From: Diphasiastrum complanatum
Taxonomy: Eukaryota; Streptophyta; Lycopodiopsida; Lycopodiales; Lycopodiaceae
Reading direction: 5' to 3'
Length of the DNA stretch: 64,000 nt
NCBI GenBank assembly: GCA_029204225.1
Contig: CM055096.1
Span: 66,870,370-66,934,369 of the forward strand
Part shown: piece by piece, positions 37,074 to 48,012 of the stretch
Position numbering within the stretch: the stretch's first letter is position 1
Layout of the letters: each line of letters opens with the position of its first letter
Notes under the pieces: generated by a model
What the model was told of the DNA's origin: nothing
Seen by the model: only the letters and a program-made list of their open reading frames with translations
The model's database searches: none
Position numbers and translations under genes: made by a program

Positions 37074-37718
37074 AAGATTCAACTAGTTTAATCACATTTT
37101 GCAATATTTCCATTTTTGGCATATTGAGGCCAAAACTTGTTTTAGACTTGGAGGTTGACTTTTCAAAGTTCATTAGTCTAAATTTCATTTGAATAAACAC
37201 TTTTTGAAAGTGTGAGAAAGATAGAATGCGAGTTTGAGTAGATTCAATCTGAATAAGTTGGGTACATTGAATCTAGACCCAAAATTGGTAGGGTTAGCAT
37301 TTTGGTGGGAAAGCCAAGTGGCCAAATAGGGTTTGGACCTGTTATAAAAGGATGTAACTCGTGGAGAGAGTCATCTTCTCTCTTCTCTATCTCATTTCAT
37401 GCTTATACATGGTTGTATTGGGTTCTACTATCCATTGGTGCACTATCTTGGTGATTGCTTGCAATTCTATGAGTAGAATGATCTATATTTGCTATTTTTG
37501 GATCCACACGTGTGAAATACAGTAGCTTGCTGGTTTTGTACGGACAACAATAGTACATAATCATTTCATTCAAGTTTGATCAAGTTATATTAGTGTTTGC
37601 ATCTCAAATTGTGTGCAGATGCTGATTTTTCTACATTGGTGAAATTGGTAGTGTATTTCTCTTTCTAACCAAAGATCATTCAAGTAGATTGGATCTTAAG
37701 GATCTGAAATCTTTCACA
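37069..37718 (+). repeat. 3' LTR of element A
   Basis: 650 bp, TGTGAAAGATTC to ATCTTTCACA. TATAAAA at 37343-37349 and CACACGTGTG at 37505-37514. At seven sites it agrees with the 3' LTR of element C against its own 5' LTR. Confidence 0.95.
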
Positions 37719-37876
37719 GTTTTCTGTACAAAAATCGTAAGCTGCTATCACATGTGTGGATTTGAAAATAGCATAAAATAAGAATTCTATAAGCATTCTA
37801 CACACAAGATTGCAAGATATCACAAATATAGTGCACCAATGGATAGATGAACCCAATAGAACTCATGTATAAGCAT

Positions 37877-37974
<98 letters not shown>

Positions 37975-38175
37975 TCTTCCCACGAGTGTACAACTATATA
38001 TAGCAGATTCATAATTCATTAATGAGTTTGGTTTCCCTCCACAACAAAAACCCTAGCATTAATGTGGACTAGATTCAATGTCTCCACCATTCAAATTTGA
38101 ATCTTCTAAAACTCGTGTACTGCACTTTCCCACACTTTCAAAAAGTGTTTATTCAAATGCTTTTAGACTAATTGC
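37719..38175 (-). repeat. Remnant LTR of old element D with AG array
   Basis: Reverse complement of a diverged A-type LTR: minus-strand words include AAACACTTTTTGAAAGTGTGGG, TCATGCTTATACATG, TCCATTGGTGCACTAT and CACATGTGTG. It is cut on the left by the 3' LTR of element A and on the right is joined at about 38175 directly to internal sequence ending MDAMQ, so most of RT and RNase H of D is deleted. Confidence 0.8.
37879..37972. repeat. (AG)47 microsatellite inside an LTR
   Basis: 94-bp uninterrupted array at the place where related LTRs have the short CT-rich stretch CTTCTCTCTTCTCTATCTC on the LTR sense strand, so it grew from LTR sequence. Confidence 0.95.
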
Positions 38176-38713
38176 ATGGCATCCATCCATTCATGTGACT
38201 CCATAGCATTTTCACAGCAACTCGGCTCATCAAGCATGGATGTAAGAAAAGCATAAGAGGTAAGAGAATGAAGATCTTCCCTTTGTTCACCTTTGTCAAC
38301 ATAGGTGAGCCTTGATGGCTCAGCCCTCCTTCTTGTATATCTTTTTGGAGCATTCAGATCTTGAGGTGGATCCTCAAGATCTTGATCATATGAAGGCTCC
38401 TCCTCAAATCTTGCAAGATCCTTGACATAAGAGTGATTAGTAGCACTTTCATTCATCTTGAAGGAATTACTTTCATCAAATGTAACATCCCAAAAAAAAA
38501 TTTAGTGATAGGATTATAGACTCTATATCCCTTGCTATTTTCACCATAACCAACAAAGACTCCTTTTATGGATGTAGGATCATCCTTCTTTCTTGTATCT
38601 TATGATTTAAAAACATAGCAAGTAAATCCAAAGATTTTAAGATCTTTGAGATTTGGCTTCTTACCAAATAGAGCCTCATAAGATGTTATGCCTCCAATGA
38701 GCTTACATGGCAA
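38176..38713 (-). pseudogene. Element D integrase C-part / RT start
   Basis: Minus-strand copia pieces: NRLPCKLIGGITSYEALFGKK and IKGVFVGYGENSKGYRVYNP-like segments in the upper part, then the frame 38456-38163 with DLARFEEEPSYDQDLEDPPQ, RRAEPSRLTYVDKG and LTSMLDEPSCCENA. These mark the linker between integrase and RT. Frame breaks occur near an A8 run at 38493. Interrupted at 38713/45044 by element B; G at 54.2-56.0 kb is a relative. Confidence 0.85.
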
Positions 38714-38718
38714 TCTAT

Positions 38719-39373
38719 TGTGAAAATTGTCAACATTTCCTAGCTAGTTTGAGGCCTAAATTGGCTAAAATTGTAAATAGTTTTGGTTCTGGAGTTTCAC
38801 ACGTGTGAACCAGGCCACAATGTTTTTATTTACTGTATTTTTTCAGTATGATGAAGTGTCAAACTTCATACCCTTCAAAATGAGACCATTTTGATGTATT
38901 TTGGTCATATAAGCCATTTTTAGCTATTTTTCCTATATAGGGAATATCTAGGGTCAAGTACCTTCTAGAGAGAGGAGAGAGAGTCATCTTCCTCATCCAT
39001 AAATAGTAGGGAAGTCGTGGAGAACAGGTTGGAGAAACCTTTTGTATGCTTCATTGAGATCAATAGATCATTGTCATTGTTTCTTCCTCCATTGAGAGCA
39101 TTGTTGTGTGTATTGTCTTCAAGCTATTGTGTATGATCTTAGGTGCTTTCCAAAAGTGGTAGGCTGATGTATTATGGACTGTATAATGCTATTTTGGGCC
39201 GCACTTGATGTTTATGGAAGTCTCCATTTGTGATAAATGCTTTTTGATCAAGTTCTTTGCATTCTAGGTAGCATAGAATGTGTTGCCAATTCCTAGCTTA
39301 TGTAGTTTGGAGTGCAAGCATTCAAGCCAATGATCTTGGAGTTTAGATCCACTTAGGATCTATATTTTTCACA
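38719..39373 (+). repeat. 5' LTR of element B
   Basis: 655 bp, TGTGAAAATTGTC to TATTTTTCACA. Carries the 14-bp palindrome TTCACACGTGTGAA at 38796-38809 and a TATATAG box near 38930-38940. Confidence 0.96.
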
Positions 39374-39385
39374 TGGTATCAGAGC
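39374..39385 (+). other. Primer binding site of element B
   Basis: TGGTATCAGAGC directly after the LTR. Confidence 0.95.
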
Positions 39386-40545
39386 TGGTTGGCTTCTATT
39401 TACAGTAAGTATTCCATTTTTGGTGATATTTGGATGTTTGATCAAGTTCTAGCATGATTTTGCATTGCTTTGTTGATCAAATCTTACTAACCTTTGTTTT
39501 GTGAGTTGAACTTGTGGATCAAAAGCATATTTCAGGTCTATTGAAGATCAGAGGCTGAAAAGAAACTATTTTGGATCAGATCATAACACCTAATCATTTG
39601 TGATTGTGAGGCTTGTGCATATTCAATACTAACAATGTTCTTTTCAATCCTATTGTTGACAATCTCCATTCTTGGATGAACACTCTCCTTAAGTGGATGA
39701 AACTTCTCCTTAAGTGGATGACAAATGCTCTTTTGAGTGAGTTGTAATTCTCCTAAAGGCTGAGCAAAGCTCCCATTTGGATGAAAGATCCCCTTTTTTG
39801 GGTGAACATATTGTAAGCTCCATTGTGAAGAGCATATTGTAAAGATTGTCATCAATTTTGGCATAAATTTTGGTGTACTTTGTTGAGCATGTAAGTAACT
39901 CTCCTTATGTAATTTGATTGGAGCATTTGCTGGAAGGTGTTAACCATTATGCAAGTGTGTTTTCAGGTTCTTAACAGGTTGAGGAACATTCTCATGTGAA
40001 GTGATCTTAGATCTACATCTAAACACCAAGATTTGACAAGATAGTGAAGCTAGTCTTGTGATTCACTAAGTGTGCTCATTCATTCACCTCTAAATCTTGT
40101 ATTTATCACTTGCTGGAGTTTATAAACTTTTAGAAGTGTGGTTTACATGTGGTTTTACAGGTTGAATCAATATCTTAGTGTGTTGATCATATGTTGATCA
40201 AGTTTGTTCATTACTAGGTAATCTTGGCATCCTAGTTTTGGGTATTTTCTAAGAATGCAAGTAACTCTTCACACCATAACTTGATTTGGTCACTTGCTGG
40301 AAAGTTTGAGAGCTTAAGCAAGAGTGTGTTCAGGTTGGTTTGATTTTGTAATCCATTCTTAGTGTGTGCAAAGTGTTGCATGTGTTTCAATCTTCCTTTC
40401 TATGCTTGGAAACCATCTAGGTTCAAGATAGAAGTGTTTTAGGGTCCTAAATCTTCATAGATCTCTTTATCTATCATTTGTTGAGAGAAAAGTGAGTGCT
40501 AAGTGCTTTAGGACAGAACCTAAAAGTTGAAGAAACATTAGAATC
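39386..40545 (+). other. Untranslated leader of element B
   Basis: About 1.16 kb between primer site and gag ATG, twice the length of the roughly 590-bp leader of element A. It contains recurring words (CTCCTTAAGTGGATGA twice at 39690-39722; GCAAGTAACTCT... and CACTTGCTGGA... twice) that point to internal duplication. No ORF of note. Confidence 0.75.
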
Positions 40546-41613
40546 ATGGCTTCCAATGGTGGGATCATGCTAGAGTCTAGTGAAAGGTTGAGTTCATCAA
40601 ACTACTCTACTTGGAAAGTGAGGATGGAGTCCTTACTTGAGTTGAATGAACTCATGGACATAGTTGCAGAAATTGAAGAGAGACCTCTCACACTTCAAGA
40701 GCAACAAAGGTTTGATAAGAAGGCCAAAAGGGCTCTTCATATCATTAAAATGAATGTTACAAATGAACTTCTCAAGGAAGTTGGAAAGTGTCAAAGTGCA
40801 AGTGAGGCATGGAATGCCTTAAAGAAGCTCTTTGAATCAAAGTCCACATCTAGGGTATTGACCCTAAGGAGACAAATATTTTCTAGTAGGCAAAGAGAGG
40901 GTGAAAGTGCTCATGCATTTATCTTGAGAGTTAAGTCCCTAAGTGATGATTTAGCATGCATTGATGAGAACATAAAAGATGGTGAAATAGTCCAAGTTAT
41001 GTTGAATGGTTTGCTAAATGAACATGCTAACCTTGTGCAAAGTTTTGCCATTCAAAGAGTCTTGCCAAGTGTGGTTGACTTGCAAGAAATCTTATTGGCT
41101 GAAGAACATAGGTTGCAATCAAAGCTTGATGGTGCATCCTTGCAAGGTGGAGGTGAAGAGGCTTTCTTCACAAAAGGCAAATTCAAGGGCAAAGGTAAAG
41201 GCAAAGGGAAATGGTCCAAAGGTGGTAACTTTGATCATGATGATCACTCTTCCTCTTCCTCTTCTACTAAGAACAATAAGTCAAAGTTCAAGTGCTTTTA
41301 TTGTGGGATAAAAGGTCATTTTGCAAATGAATGTTATAAGAAGAAAAGAGAGCAAGGAGAGAGGCAAGGAAATCTTACAATAGATGAGGAAGAACATAAC
41401 ACATGTGAATCACTTGTTATGACTTCAAGTTTGTTAGCCAACATAGATGATAATGATCCTTGGTGGATTGATAGTGGAGCCTCATCTCACATGACAAGAC
41501 ATAAGGAATACTTTACATCCTTATTGTCTTATGAGGGAGAAGGTAACATCATCTACACTGCAAATGATGGTCAATGTGACATGCACTATTCCTATTTCCC
41601 TTTCAACAAATAG
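40546..41613 (+). pseudogene. Element B gag and protease
   Basis: 355 codons from ATG. Gag N-part NYSTWKVRMESLLELNELMD and KKLFESKSTSRVLTLRRQIF as in element A; basic linker rich in KGKGK and a serine run; zinc knuckle CFYCGIKGHFANEC at residues 250-263; protease active site DSGASSH starting at residue 309. The frame is lost near residue 340 by an 11-bp deletion relative to element A and ends at 41613. Everything before it is open and intact. Confidence 0.94.
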
Positions 41614-43190
41614 GAAAGCAAATCTTGAAAATGTTTTGTACATTCCTTCAATCACTAAGAATTTGCTTAGTGTAAGTCAAATGATTGACAAAGGACTTGA
41701 TGTGGAGTTCATTGGAGATGCATGTTTGATAAGTAAATGTGGATCCTTGATTGCTCAAGGTAGGAGGCATGGTAAACTTTTCAAGCTTGATGCATGTGTG
41801 ATCTCTAATCATGAAGGATGTATGGCTAGGGAGCAATTGACAAACCAAGAAGTTTGGCACAAGAGGTTGGGCCATCCCAACTTCAAATCTTTGGAGGTAA
41901 TGGCAAAGAAAGAGCTTGTTCTTGGTCTCCCTAAAAGTCTTGTTGCAAACAATAGTGTTTGTGAACATTGTGCCTTGTCCAAATCTCATAGACTTGCTTA
42001 TTCTAGATCTACTTCTAGATCTAAAGAAGCTTTTCAACTTGTGCATTCTGATATTCATTCTTCTAGTACAACTAGCAATGGTGGGGCAAAGATGTATGCA
42101 ACTTTCATTGATGACTTTAGTAGGTATACTTGGATCTATCTTCTTAAAAGTAAGGATGAAGTGTTTGCTGCATTTGTCAAGTTCAAGAATGAAATGGAAA
42201 ACCAATTCAATACAAAGATCAAATGCTTAAGATCTGATAATGGAGGGGAATACACCTCAAATAGGTTCAAAGACTTTTGTATAGCACATGGGATTAAGAG
42301 GGAGATGTCTAGTCCTAGGACTCCACAACAGAATGGAGTGGCCGAGAGGAAGAATAGAACCCTTTGTGAATGTGCCAAGGCAATGAGACTACATGCTAAT
42401 CTTGCTAAGTCTTTTTGGGGGGAAGCTTTAGCATGTGCTAACTATCTATGTAATAGATGGACGAGTGCTTCCTTGGATGGTAAAACTCCTCATGAGGTTC
42501 TTTATGGTAGAAGGCCGAGTGTCAAGCATTGTAGGATCTTTGGATGTACATGTTTTGTCAAAATCACACTTGATGATAGAACTAAAGAAGATCCTTCATC
42601 AAAGAAGGGTGTGTTTGTTGGCTATAGTGAAGTAAGCAAGGCTTACAAAGTGTACATTCCTTCTACAAAGAAAGTTGTCATAAGTAGGGATGTCATCTTT
42701 CATGAAGAGAATGTTTCCAATGTTGTTGATGTTGATGTTGATGTGCCTACTAATCATCATGATGTGCAAGATGTCTTGGATGAAGATGGAGATGCCACTC
42801 CAAAGCAAACTTCAAGGAAGACTCAAAGGCAAAGGGCTAAGCCATCAAGGCTAACCTATGATGAAAAAGGAAAGCAAGTGGTGGACAACTCTAACCTTGC
42901 TTTTCTTACCTCTTTTGATGAACCAACTTGTGTAGGTGAAGCATTTCAAAAGAAGGAATGGATCCAAGCCATGGATCATGAGCATCAAGCACTCATCAAA
43001 AGCAACACATGGAGGTTGGTAAAGCTTCCAAAGGACAAGAAGGCAATTGGTTGTAAGTGGATCTTCAAGATCAAGACAAATCAAGATGGATCAATCAACA
43101 AGTACAAGGCAAGGTTGGTGGCAAAGGGGTATGCTCAAGAATATGGTATTGACTATGATGAGACCTTTGCACCCGTGGCAAAGATGATAT
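41590..43190 (+). pseudogene. Element B protease end, integrase, RT start
   Basis: In the shifted frame: LYIPSITKNLLSVSQM, pre-integrase HKRLGHPNFKSLE with CEHCALSKSHR zinc ligands, VHSDIHS, FIDDFSRYTWIYLL, RSDNGGEYTSNRF and NGVAERKNRTLCE, so all three integrase catalytic acids are present. The C-part has VFVGYSEVSKAYKVYIPSTK. RT then opens with NTWRLVKLPKDKKAIGCKW and KARLVAKGYAQEYG and breaks at DETFAPVAKM, where about 100 bp found in A is missing. That segment holds the first RT catalytic aspartate and AFLNGDLEEE. Confidence 0.93.
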
Positions 43191-44388
43191 TTACATGGAG
43201 CAACCCGAGGGCTATGTTTCACATGATGAGCCTAATCATGTGTGCTATCTCCAAAAGAGTTTGTATGGGCTAAAGCAAGCACCAAGGAGTTGGTATGCTA
43301 AGCTCAATTCCTTCTTACTTTCTCAAAACTTTGTTATGAGTGAGTATGATCATTCTCTCTACTTTAGATTGAATGAAAATGATATCACTTTACTTTTGAT
43401 CTATGTTGATGACATTATCTTAAGTGGTGGTAACAATCTAGATATAGATGAAATCAAGATGGCACTCAAAAGAGAGTTTGAAATTCAAGATCTTGGTAAA
43501 CTTCATTATATCTTAGGAATAGAGATTATTAGAACTTCTAAATCTACATTCATATGTCAAGAAAAGTATGTTAACTCTATTCTAAAAAGGTTTCATATGG
43601 AAGATTGTAAAGTTGTTTCTACTCCTATGGAATCAAATGTAAAGCTAACTACAAGAAGTAATGAAAGATCCTTCAAGGACATTACTCTCTATAGAAAGCT
43701 AATAGGATCTCTTATATGGTTAACCATCACAAGACCTGATCTAAGCTTTGTGGTTGGTAAACTAAGTCAATTTATGCAAGATCCTAGTGAGGCTCATTGG
43801 AAGCTAGGAAAGAGAGTACTTAGATACATCTCGGGATCTAGAGATTTTGGCATCTTGTATGGAGGTACTACACCTAACCTTTGTGGATTTTCAGATTCAG
43901 ATTTTGCAGGTGATCAAATGGATAGGAAGTCAACAAGTGCCTTTGCAATCTATCTTGGAGATGGAGTGGTCTCATGGCTATCAAAGAAGCAACCAACTAT
44001 CTCTCTATCTTCCACCGAAGCCGAGTACAAGGCATTAACAACATGCACCAAGGAGATTCTTTGGATCAAGAGGATGTTATTGGATCTTCACTTGCTGGAA
44101 CCAGAGAAGACTCCAATCATACTTTGTGATAACCTTTCAGCCCAAAGCTTGGCAAGCAATCCTGTTTTTCATGCAAGGAGCAAGCACATTGAGATTGCTC
44201 ACCATTTTGTGAGAGATCAAGTCATTGCCAAAGAGGTGGAGCTTCAACATGTCTCTTCAAAGGAGTGTGTGGCTGATATCTTCACCAAACCATTGGGAAA
44301 GGACCTATATTTAATGCATAGATCTAATCTTGGAATGTGCTCAAAGACTATGTTGAAACTAGCATCCAATGTTGAAGAGGGAGTGTGA
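43191..44388 (+). pseudogene. Element B RT C-part and RNase H
   Basis: The frame resumes at YMEQPEGYVS and is open for nearly 400 codons: LYGLKQAPRSWYAKLN, IYVDDIILSGG (intact YVDD), HYILGIEII, TPMESNVKLTTRSNERSF, ITRPDLSFVVGKLSQFM, FSDSDFAGDQMDRKSTSA, LSSTEAEYKALTTCTKE, ARSKHIEIAHHFVRDQV and ADIFTKPLGKDL, ending at EEGV in the polypurine tract. RNase H looks intact. RT cannot work because the first catalytic aspartate lies in the deleted stretch before this piece. Confidence 0.94.
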
Positions 44389-45038
44389 AAATTGTCAACA
44401 TTTCCTAGCTAGTTTGAGGCCTAAATTGGCTAAAATTGTAAATAGTTTTGGTTCTGGAGTTTCACACGTGTGAACCAGGCCACAATGTTTTTATTTACTG
44501 TATTTTTTCAGTATGATGAAGTGTCAAACTTCATACCCTTCAAAATGAGACCATTTTGATGTATTTTGGTCATATAAGCCATTTTTAGCTATTTTTCCTA
44601 TATAGGGAATATCTAGGGTCAAGTACCTTCTAGAGAGAGGAGAGAGAGTCATCTTCCTCATCCATAAATAGTAGGGAAGTCGTGGAGAACAGGTTGGAGA
44701 AACCTTTTGTATGCTTCATTGAGATCAATAGATCATTGTCATTGTTTCTTCCTCCATTGAGAGCATTGTTGTGTGTATTGTCTTCAAGCTATTGTGTATG
44801 ATCTTAGGTGCTTTCCAAAAGTGGTAGGCTGATGTATTATGGACTGTATAATGCTATTTTGGGCTGCACTTGATGTTTATGGAAGTTTCCATTTGTGATA
44901 AATGCTTTTTGATCAAGTTCTTTGCATTCTAGGTAGCATAGAATGTGTTGCCAATTCCTAGCTTATGTAGTTTGGAGTGCAAGCATTCAAGCCAATGATC
45001 TTGGAGTTTAGATCCACTTAGGATCTGTATTTTTCACA
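44384..45038 (+). repeat. 3' LTR of element B
   Basis: 655 bp; differs from the 5' LTR at three positions I can see (GGGCCG/GGGCTG, AAGTCTCC/AAGTTTCC, ATCTATAT/ATCTGTAT). Palindrome TTCACACGTGTGAA at 44461-44474. Confidence 0.96.
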
Positions 45039-45043
45039 TCTAT

Positions 45044-45309
45044 TACACAAGTAATTTGCACAAATAATGGCCAAATGACTTTGGTAGAGAAGAATCTAGC
45101 CTTAAAACTTTTGCAAACTCATAAAGAGTTCAATTCTTTCTCTCGGCTATACCATTTTGTTGAGGACTATATGTACATATAAGCTCTCTTTTAATACCAT
45201 TGGATTCGGCTATACCATTGTGTTGAGGACTATATGTACATATAAGCTCTATTTTAATACCATTGGATTTACAAAACTCTATCATTCTAGTGGAGATGTA
45301 CTCTCCACC
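45044..45309 (-). pseudogene. Element D integrase middle
   Basis: Minus-strand integrase sequence between the B and C insertions: NGGEYISTRMIEFCKSNGI, then a Q-H-N-G-I-A-E-like third-acid region, then AKVLRL. A 63-bp segment is tandemly duplicated (45143-45205, 45206-45268), which breaks the protein. Continues across C at 49978. Confidence 0.85.
45143..45268. repeat. 63-bp tandem duplication in element D
   Basis: Two copies starting TCGGCTATACCATT, differing at two or three positions. Confidence 0.88.
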
Positions 45310-45314
45310 ATTAT

Positions 45315-45964
45315 TGTGAAAGATTCAAGTAGTTTCATCACATTTTGCAATATTTTCATATTTGGCATATTGAGGCCAAAACTTGTTTTAGACTTAGAGG
45401 TTGACTTTTCAAAGTTCATTAGTCTAAATTTTATTTGAATAAACACTTTTTGAAAGTGTGGGAAAGATAGAATGCGAGTTTGAGTAGATTCAATTTGAAT
45501 AAGTTGGGTACATTGAATCTAGACCCAAAATTGGTAGGGTTAGCATTTTGGTGGGAAAGCCAAGTGGCCAAATAGGGTTTGGACCTGTTATAAAAGGATG
45601 TAACTCGTGGAGAGAGTCATCTTCTCTCTTCTCTATCTCATTTCATGCTTATACATGGTTCTCTTGGGTTCTACTATCCATTGGTGCACTATCTTGGTGA
45701 TTGCTTGCAATTCTATGTGTAGAATGATCTATATTTGTTATTTTTGGATCCACACGTGTGAAATACAGTAGCTTAACGGTTTTGTATAGACAGCAACAGT
45801 AGATAATCATTTCATTCAAGTTTGATCAAGTTCTATTAGTGTTTGCATCTCAAATTGTGTGTAGATGCTGATTTTTCTACATTGGTGAAATTGGTAGTGT
45901 GTTTCTCTTTCTAACCAAAGATCATTCAAGTAGATTGGATCTTAAGGATCTGAAATCTTTCACA
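45315..45964 (+). repeat. 5' LTR of element C
   Basis: 650 bp. TATAAAA at 45589-45595, CACACGTGTG at 45751-45760. At the sites that separate LTR types it agrees with the 5' LTR of A. Confidence 0.95.
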
Positions 45965-45976
45965 TGGTATCAGAGC
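45965..45976 (+). other. Primer binding site of element C
   Basis: TGGTATCAGAGC directly after the LTR. Confidence 0.95.
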
Positions 45977-46565
45977 TTGTGTTTCAGGTTATAAAGGAGA
46001 AAATCAAATCTATCAATAATTTGGTGAAGATATCAAGTCTAGAGCATGCTAGAGAGGATTCTACACCAAAATCAGATTTTTTGCTTTTGTACATTGGATC
46101 TTTTGTAGATCAAAACACTAAATAGGTCAATATACTTGTTCAAGTCCATTTTTTGAATTCACATGCTGGATTTGGCCGGTTTTTGGATCATTGGTTCAAC
46201 CTAAGTGGTGGCTTATAGATTGCATATCAAATTTTCAGCATTTGCATGTAGATTTGTAATAGTCAATTTTTTGTGATTTTGTCAAAACCCCTAATTTTGA
46301 TTGGATCTCTAGATAGTGAGGTTGCTAGACTTCATTTGAGTGTGTTTCAATCTTAGAAAGTGGCAAAAGTCATTAGATTGAGGATAGATCATAGGTTGAT
46401 CAAGATTTCATGATTCTATGTGTTGATTTGCTTGGATAAGTGCTAGAAGAGAATTTGTGAGATAGTTTCAAATCTTGGTGATTTCTTTTGAAAGCATTGG
46501 TTGTTGTTTAAAGGAGTGCTTTGTGCATTGAAACAGGTTGAAAGAGAAGATCAGGTCATTGGTAC

Positions 46566-46784
46566 ATGGCAACCTCAATTGGAGTCATGTTGGAAGCCAA
46601 TGATAGGCTTACCTCAAGTAACTATTCATTATGGAAAGTGAGGATGGAGTCACTTCTTGAGATGAATGATGTTTTGGATATTGTTGTAAGTTTGAAGGAG
46701 AGACCAGCAACACAACAAGATTAATTGAGGTATGACAAGAGGGCCAAGAAGGCTCTACACATGATAGAGATGAATGTTACCAAT
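46566..46784 (+). pseudogene. Element C gag start
   Basis: Same ATG and N-terminus as A (ATSIGVMLEANDRLTSSNYS) but codon 53 is TAA at 46722 where A has a histidine codon. The frame continues to NVTN, where the foreign insertion begins. Confidence 0.92.
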
Positions 46785-48012
46785 TGTTGTAAAGCTACCC
46801 TTTACAAGCTTTACTTCCGGTGCCATCAGCGCCAGCTATGTCCCCGGCGCCAGCAGCGCCCCTGCTGCTCCCGGCGTCGGCGCCGCTCCCGGCGCCACTG
46901 TGACCAGAATCCAGCCGGCGCCAAGTTCCTATGGTTGAAAAAATTTGATTGGTTCTAGCGGAGTCCAGAGAGCTCAGATCGATGTGCAATCACCTCACAC
47001 GATCTAGGCATGATTAAAGGAAGCCTAGGGATCAATAAAATCTAGAGAGAGAAAATGACTTTCTAGAAAGAGAAAATTCTAGAGAGAGAAAAACGTGCTT
47101 TACCAGCTTGGGTAGAGTGCTTGGTATGAGGGGGGGTGCCGAATCACACCAATACTATAGGGGAGTGCGGGTTGCGACTTAGGACGAGCTCCAACCAAGT
47201 CTCAGCCTCCCTTGCTGGAATGTTGTCATGGCTCTCGCCTTGGCATGCTAGCGCCCCGGAGACTAGGGTCGGTCACACGCTTGAAATGTAACCTTCTCAG
47301 ATTCATCAATAAAGTGAGATTTTTCTCAAACTGACTCTGATTACCTTCTGGGTTTCAGTGTTCGGTAAAAGCGCCAGTTGTAAGGCCGCTCTCAAAATTT
47401 TTAACTTGGCACATAGCTGAGGGTCGTATCACGGGACGCCAGCGGTATGCCGTCGGGACCATTCAGTCCGTGGCGCCAGCGGTATGCTGTCGAGACTATT
47501 TGGTCCAGGAATTGGTTGTTTCCGTATCTGTCGTGGCTTGTGGTTCTGAGTGTTCCTTGCATGAACGTGAATGGGTTAAGCTCTTGGAGAACGGGCTCTA
47601 ACCTGTCGGCTGAGTTGGATGGCTTGCTTGTGTGGATGTTACCTGTTTATGGTTGTCCAGTCTGGCGTGGCACCAGGTTGGCTTCCAGCGCTCGTGACGA
47701 AGCTTTCAGTTGGTTAAGTCTGATGTAAGTTAGACCGCTTGCTTGGAATGGATGTTACTCGTTTGTAACGAAGCTTCGAGTTGGTTAAGTTTGATGTATG
47801 TCGGGCGGCTTGCTTGGAGGGAAGTCACCCACATCGGGACCCCCGATCTGGCATGGCGCCAGGTTGGATCTCAATGTTGGTTTTCGGAACTTCAAGTTGG
47901 TTAAGTCTGATCGTTGTTGGCGAGTTGGCTGCTTGTATGTCAAGTGGGTTTGGATGGCAAGACTTGAAGGCTAGTCGTGGTTCCCGGCTCCCTTTGGGAT
48001 GCCTGCGCTACA
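46785..48012. mobile_element. 1,228-bp TG...CA insertion, solo-LTR-like, TSD CCAAT
   Basis: Starts TGTTGTAAAGC, ends GCGCTACA and is flanked by CCAAT at 46780-46784 and 48013-48017; the gag of C is continuous when it is removed. TG...CA ends with a 5-bp duplication fit an LTR left by LTR-LTR recombination. It is much more GC-rich than its host, with GGCGCC-type words recurring (46830-46925, 47440-47490, 47860). An AATAAA word (CAATAAAGTGAG near 47310) would fit a polyadenylation signal. It has no ORF with a recognisable domain. It could also be a TRIM without visible terminal repeats. Confidence 0.8.

Larger units (their letters stand above)
31873..37718 (+). mobile_element. Copia element A, full length, no TSD
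   Basis: A 5,846-bp plus-strand Ty1/copia element. LTRs (31873-32521, 37069-37718) start TGTGAAAGATT and end AATCTTTCACA, an 11-bp inverted repeat. Primer site at 32522-32533 and polypurine tract GAAGAGGGAG at 37059-37068. The flanking five bases differ (TGGTA left, GTTTT right), and the two flanks belong to two different older elements, so the ends have been rearranged since insertion. LTRs differ at about 19 of 650 sites. The polyprotein has at least three frameshifts and one stop. Confidence 0.95.
38719..45038 (+). mobile_element. Copia element B, young insertion in element D
   Basis: 6,320-bp plus-strand Ty1/copia element with 655-bp LTRs (38719-39373, 44384-45038) and perfect 5-bp target duplication TCTAT (38714-38718, 45039-45043). 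I count three substitutions between the LTRs, so it is the youngest element here. Primer site at 39374-39385, polypurine tract GAAGAGGGAG at 44374-44383. D sequence is continuous across the site. Its gag-pol has an 11-bp and a roughly 100-bp net deletion compared with element A, each shifting the frame. Confidence 0.97.
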
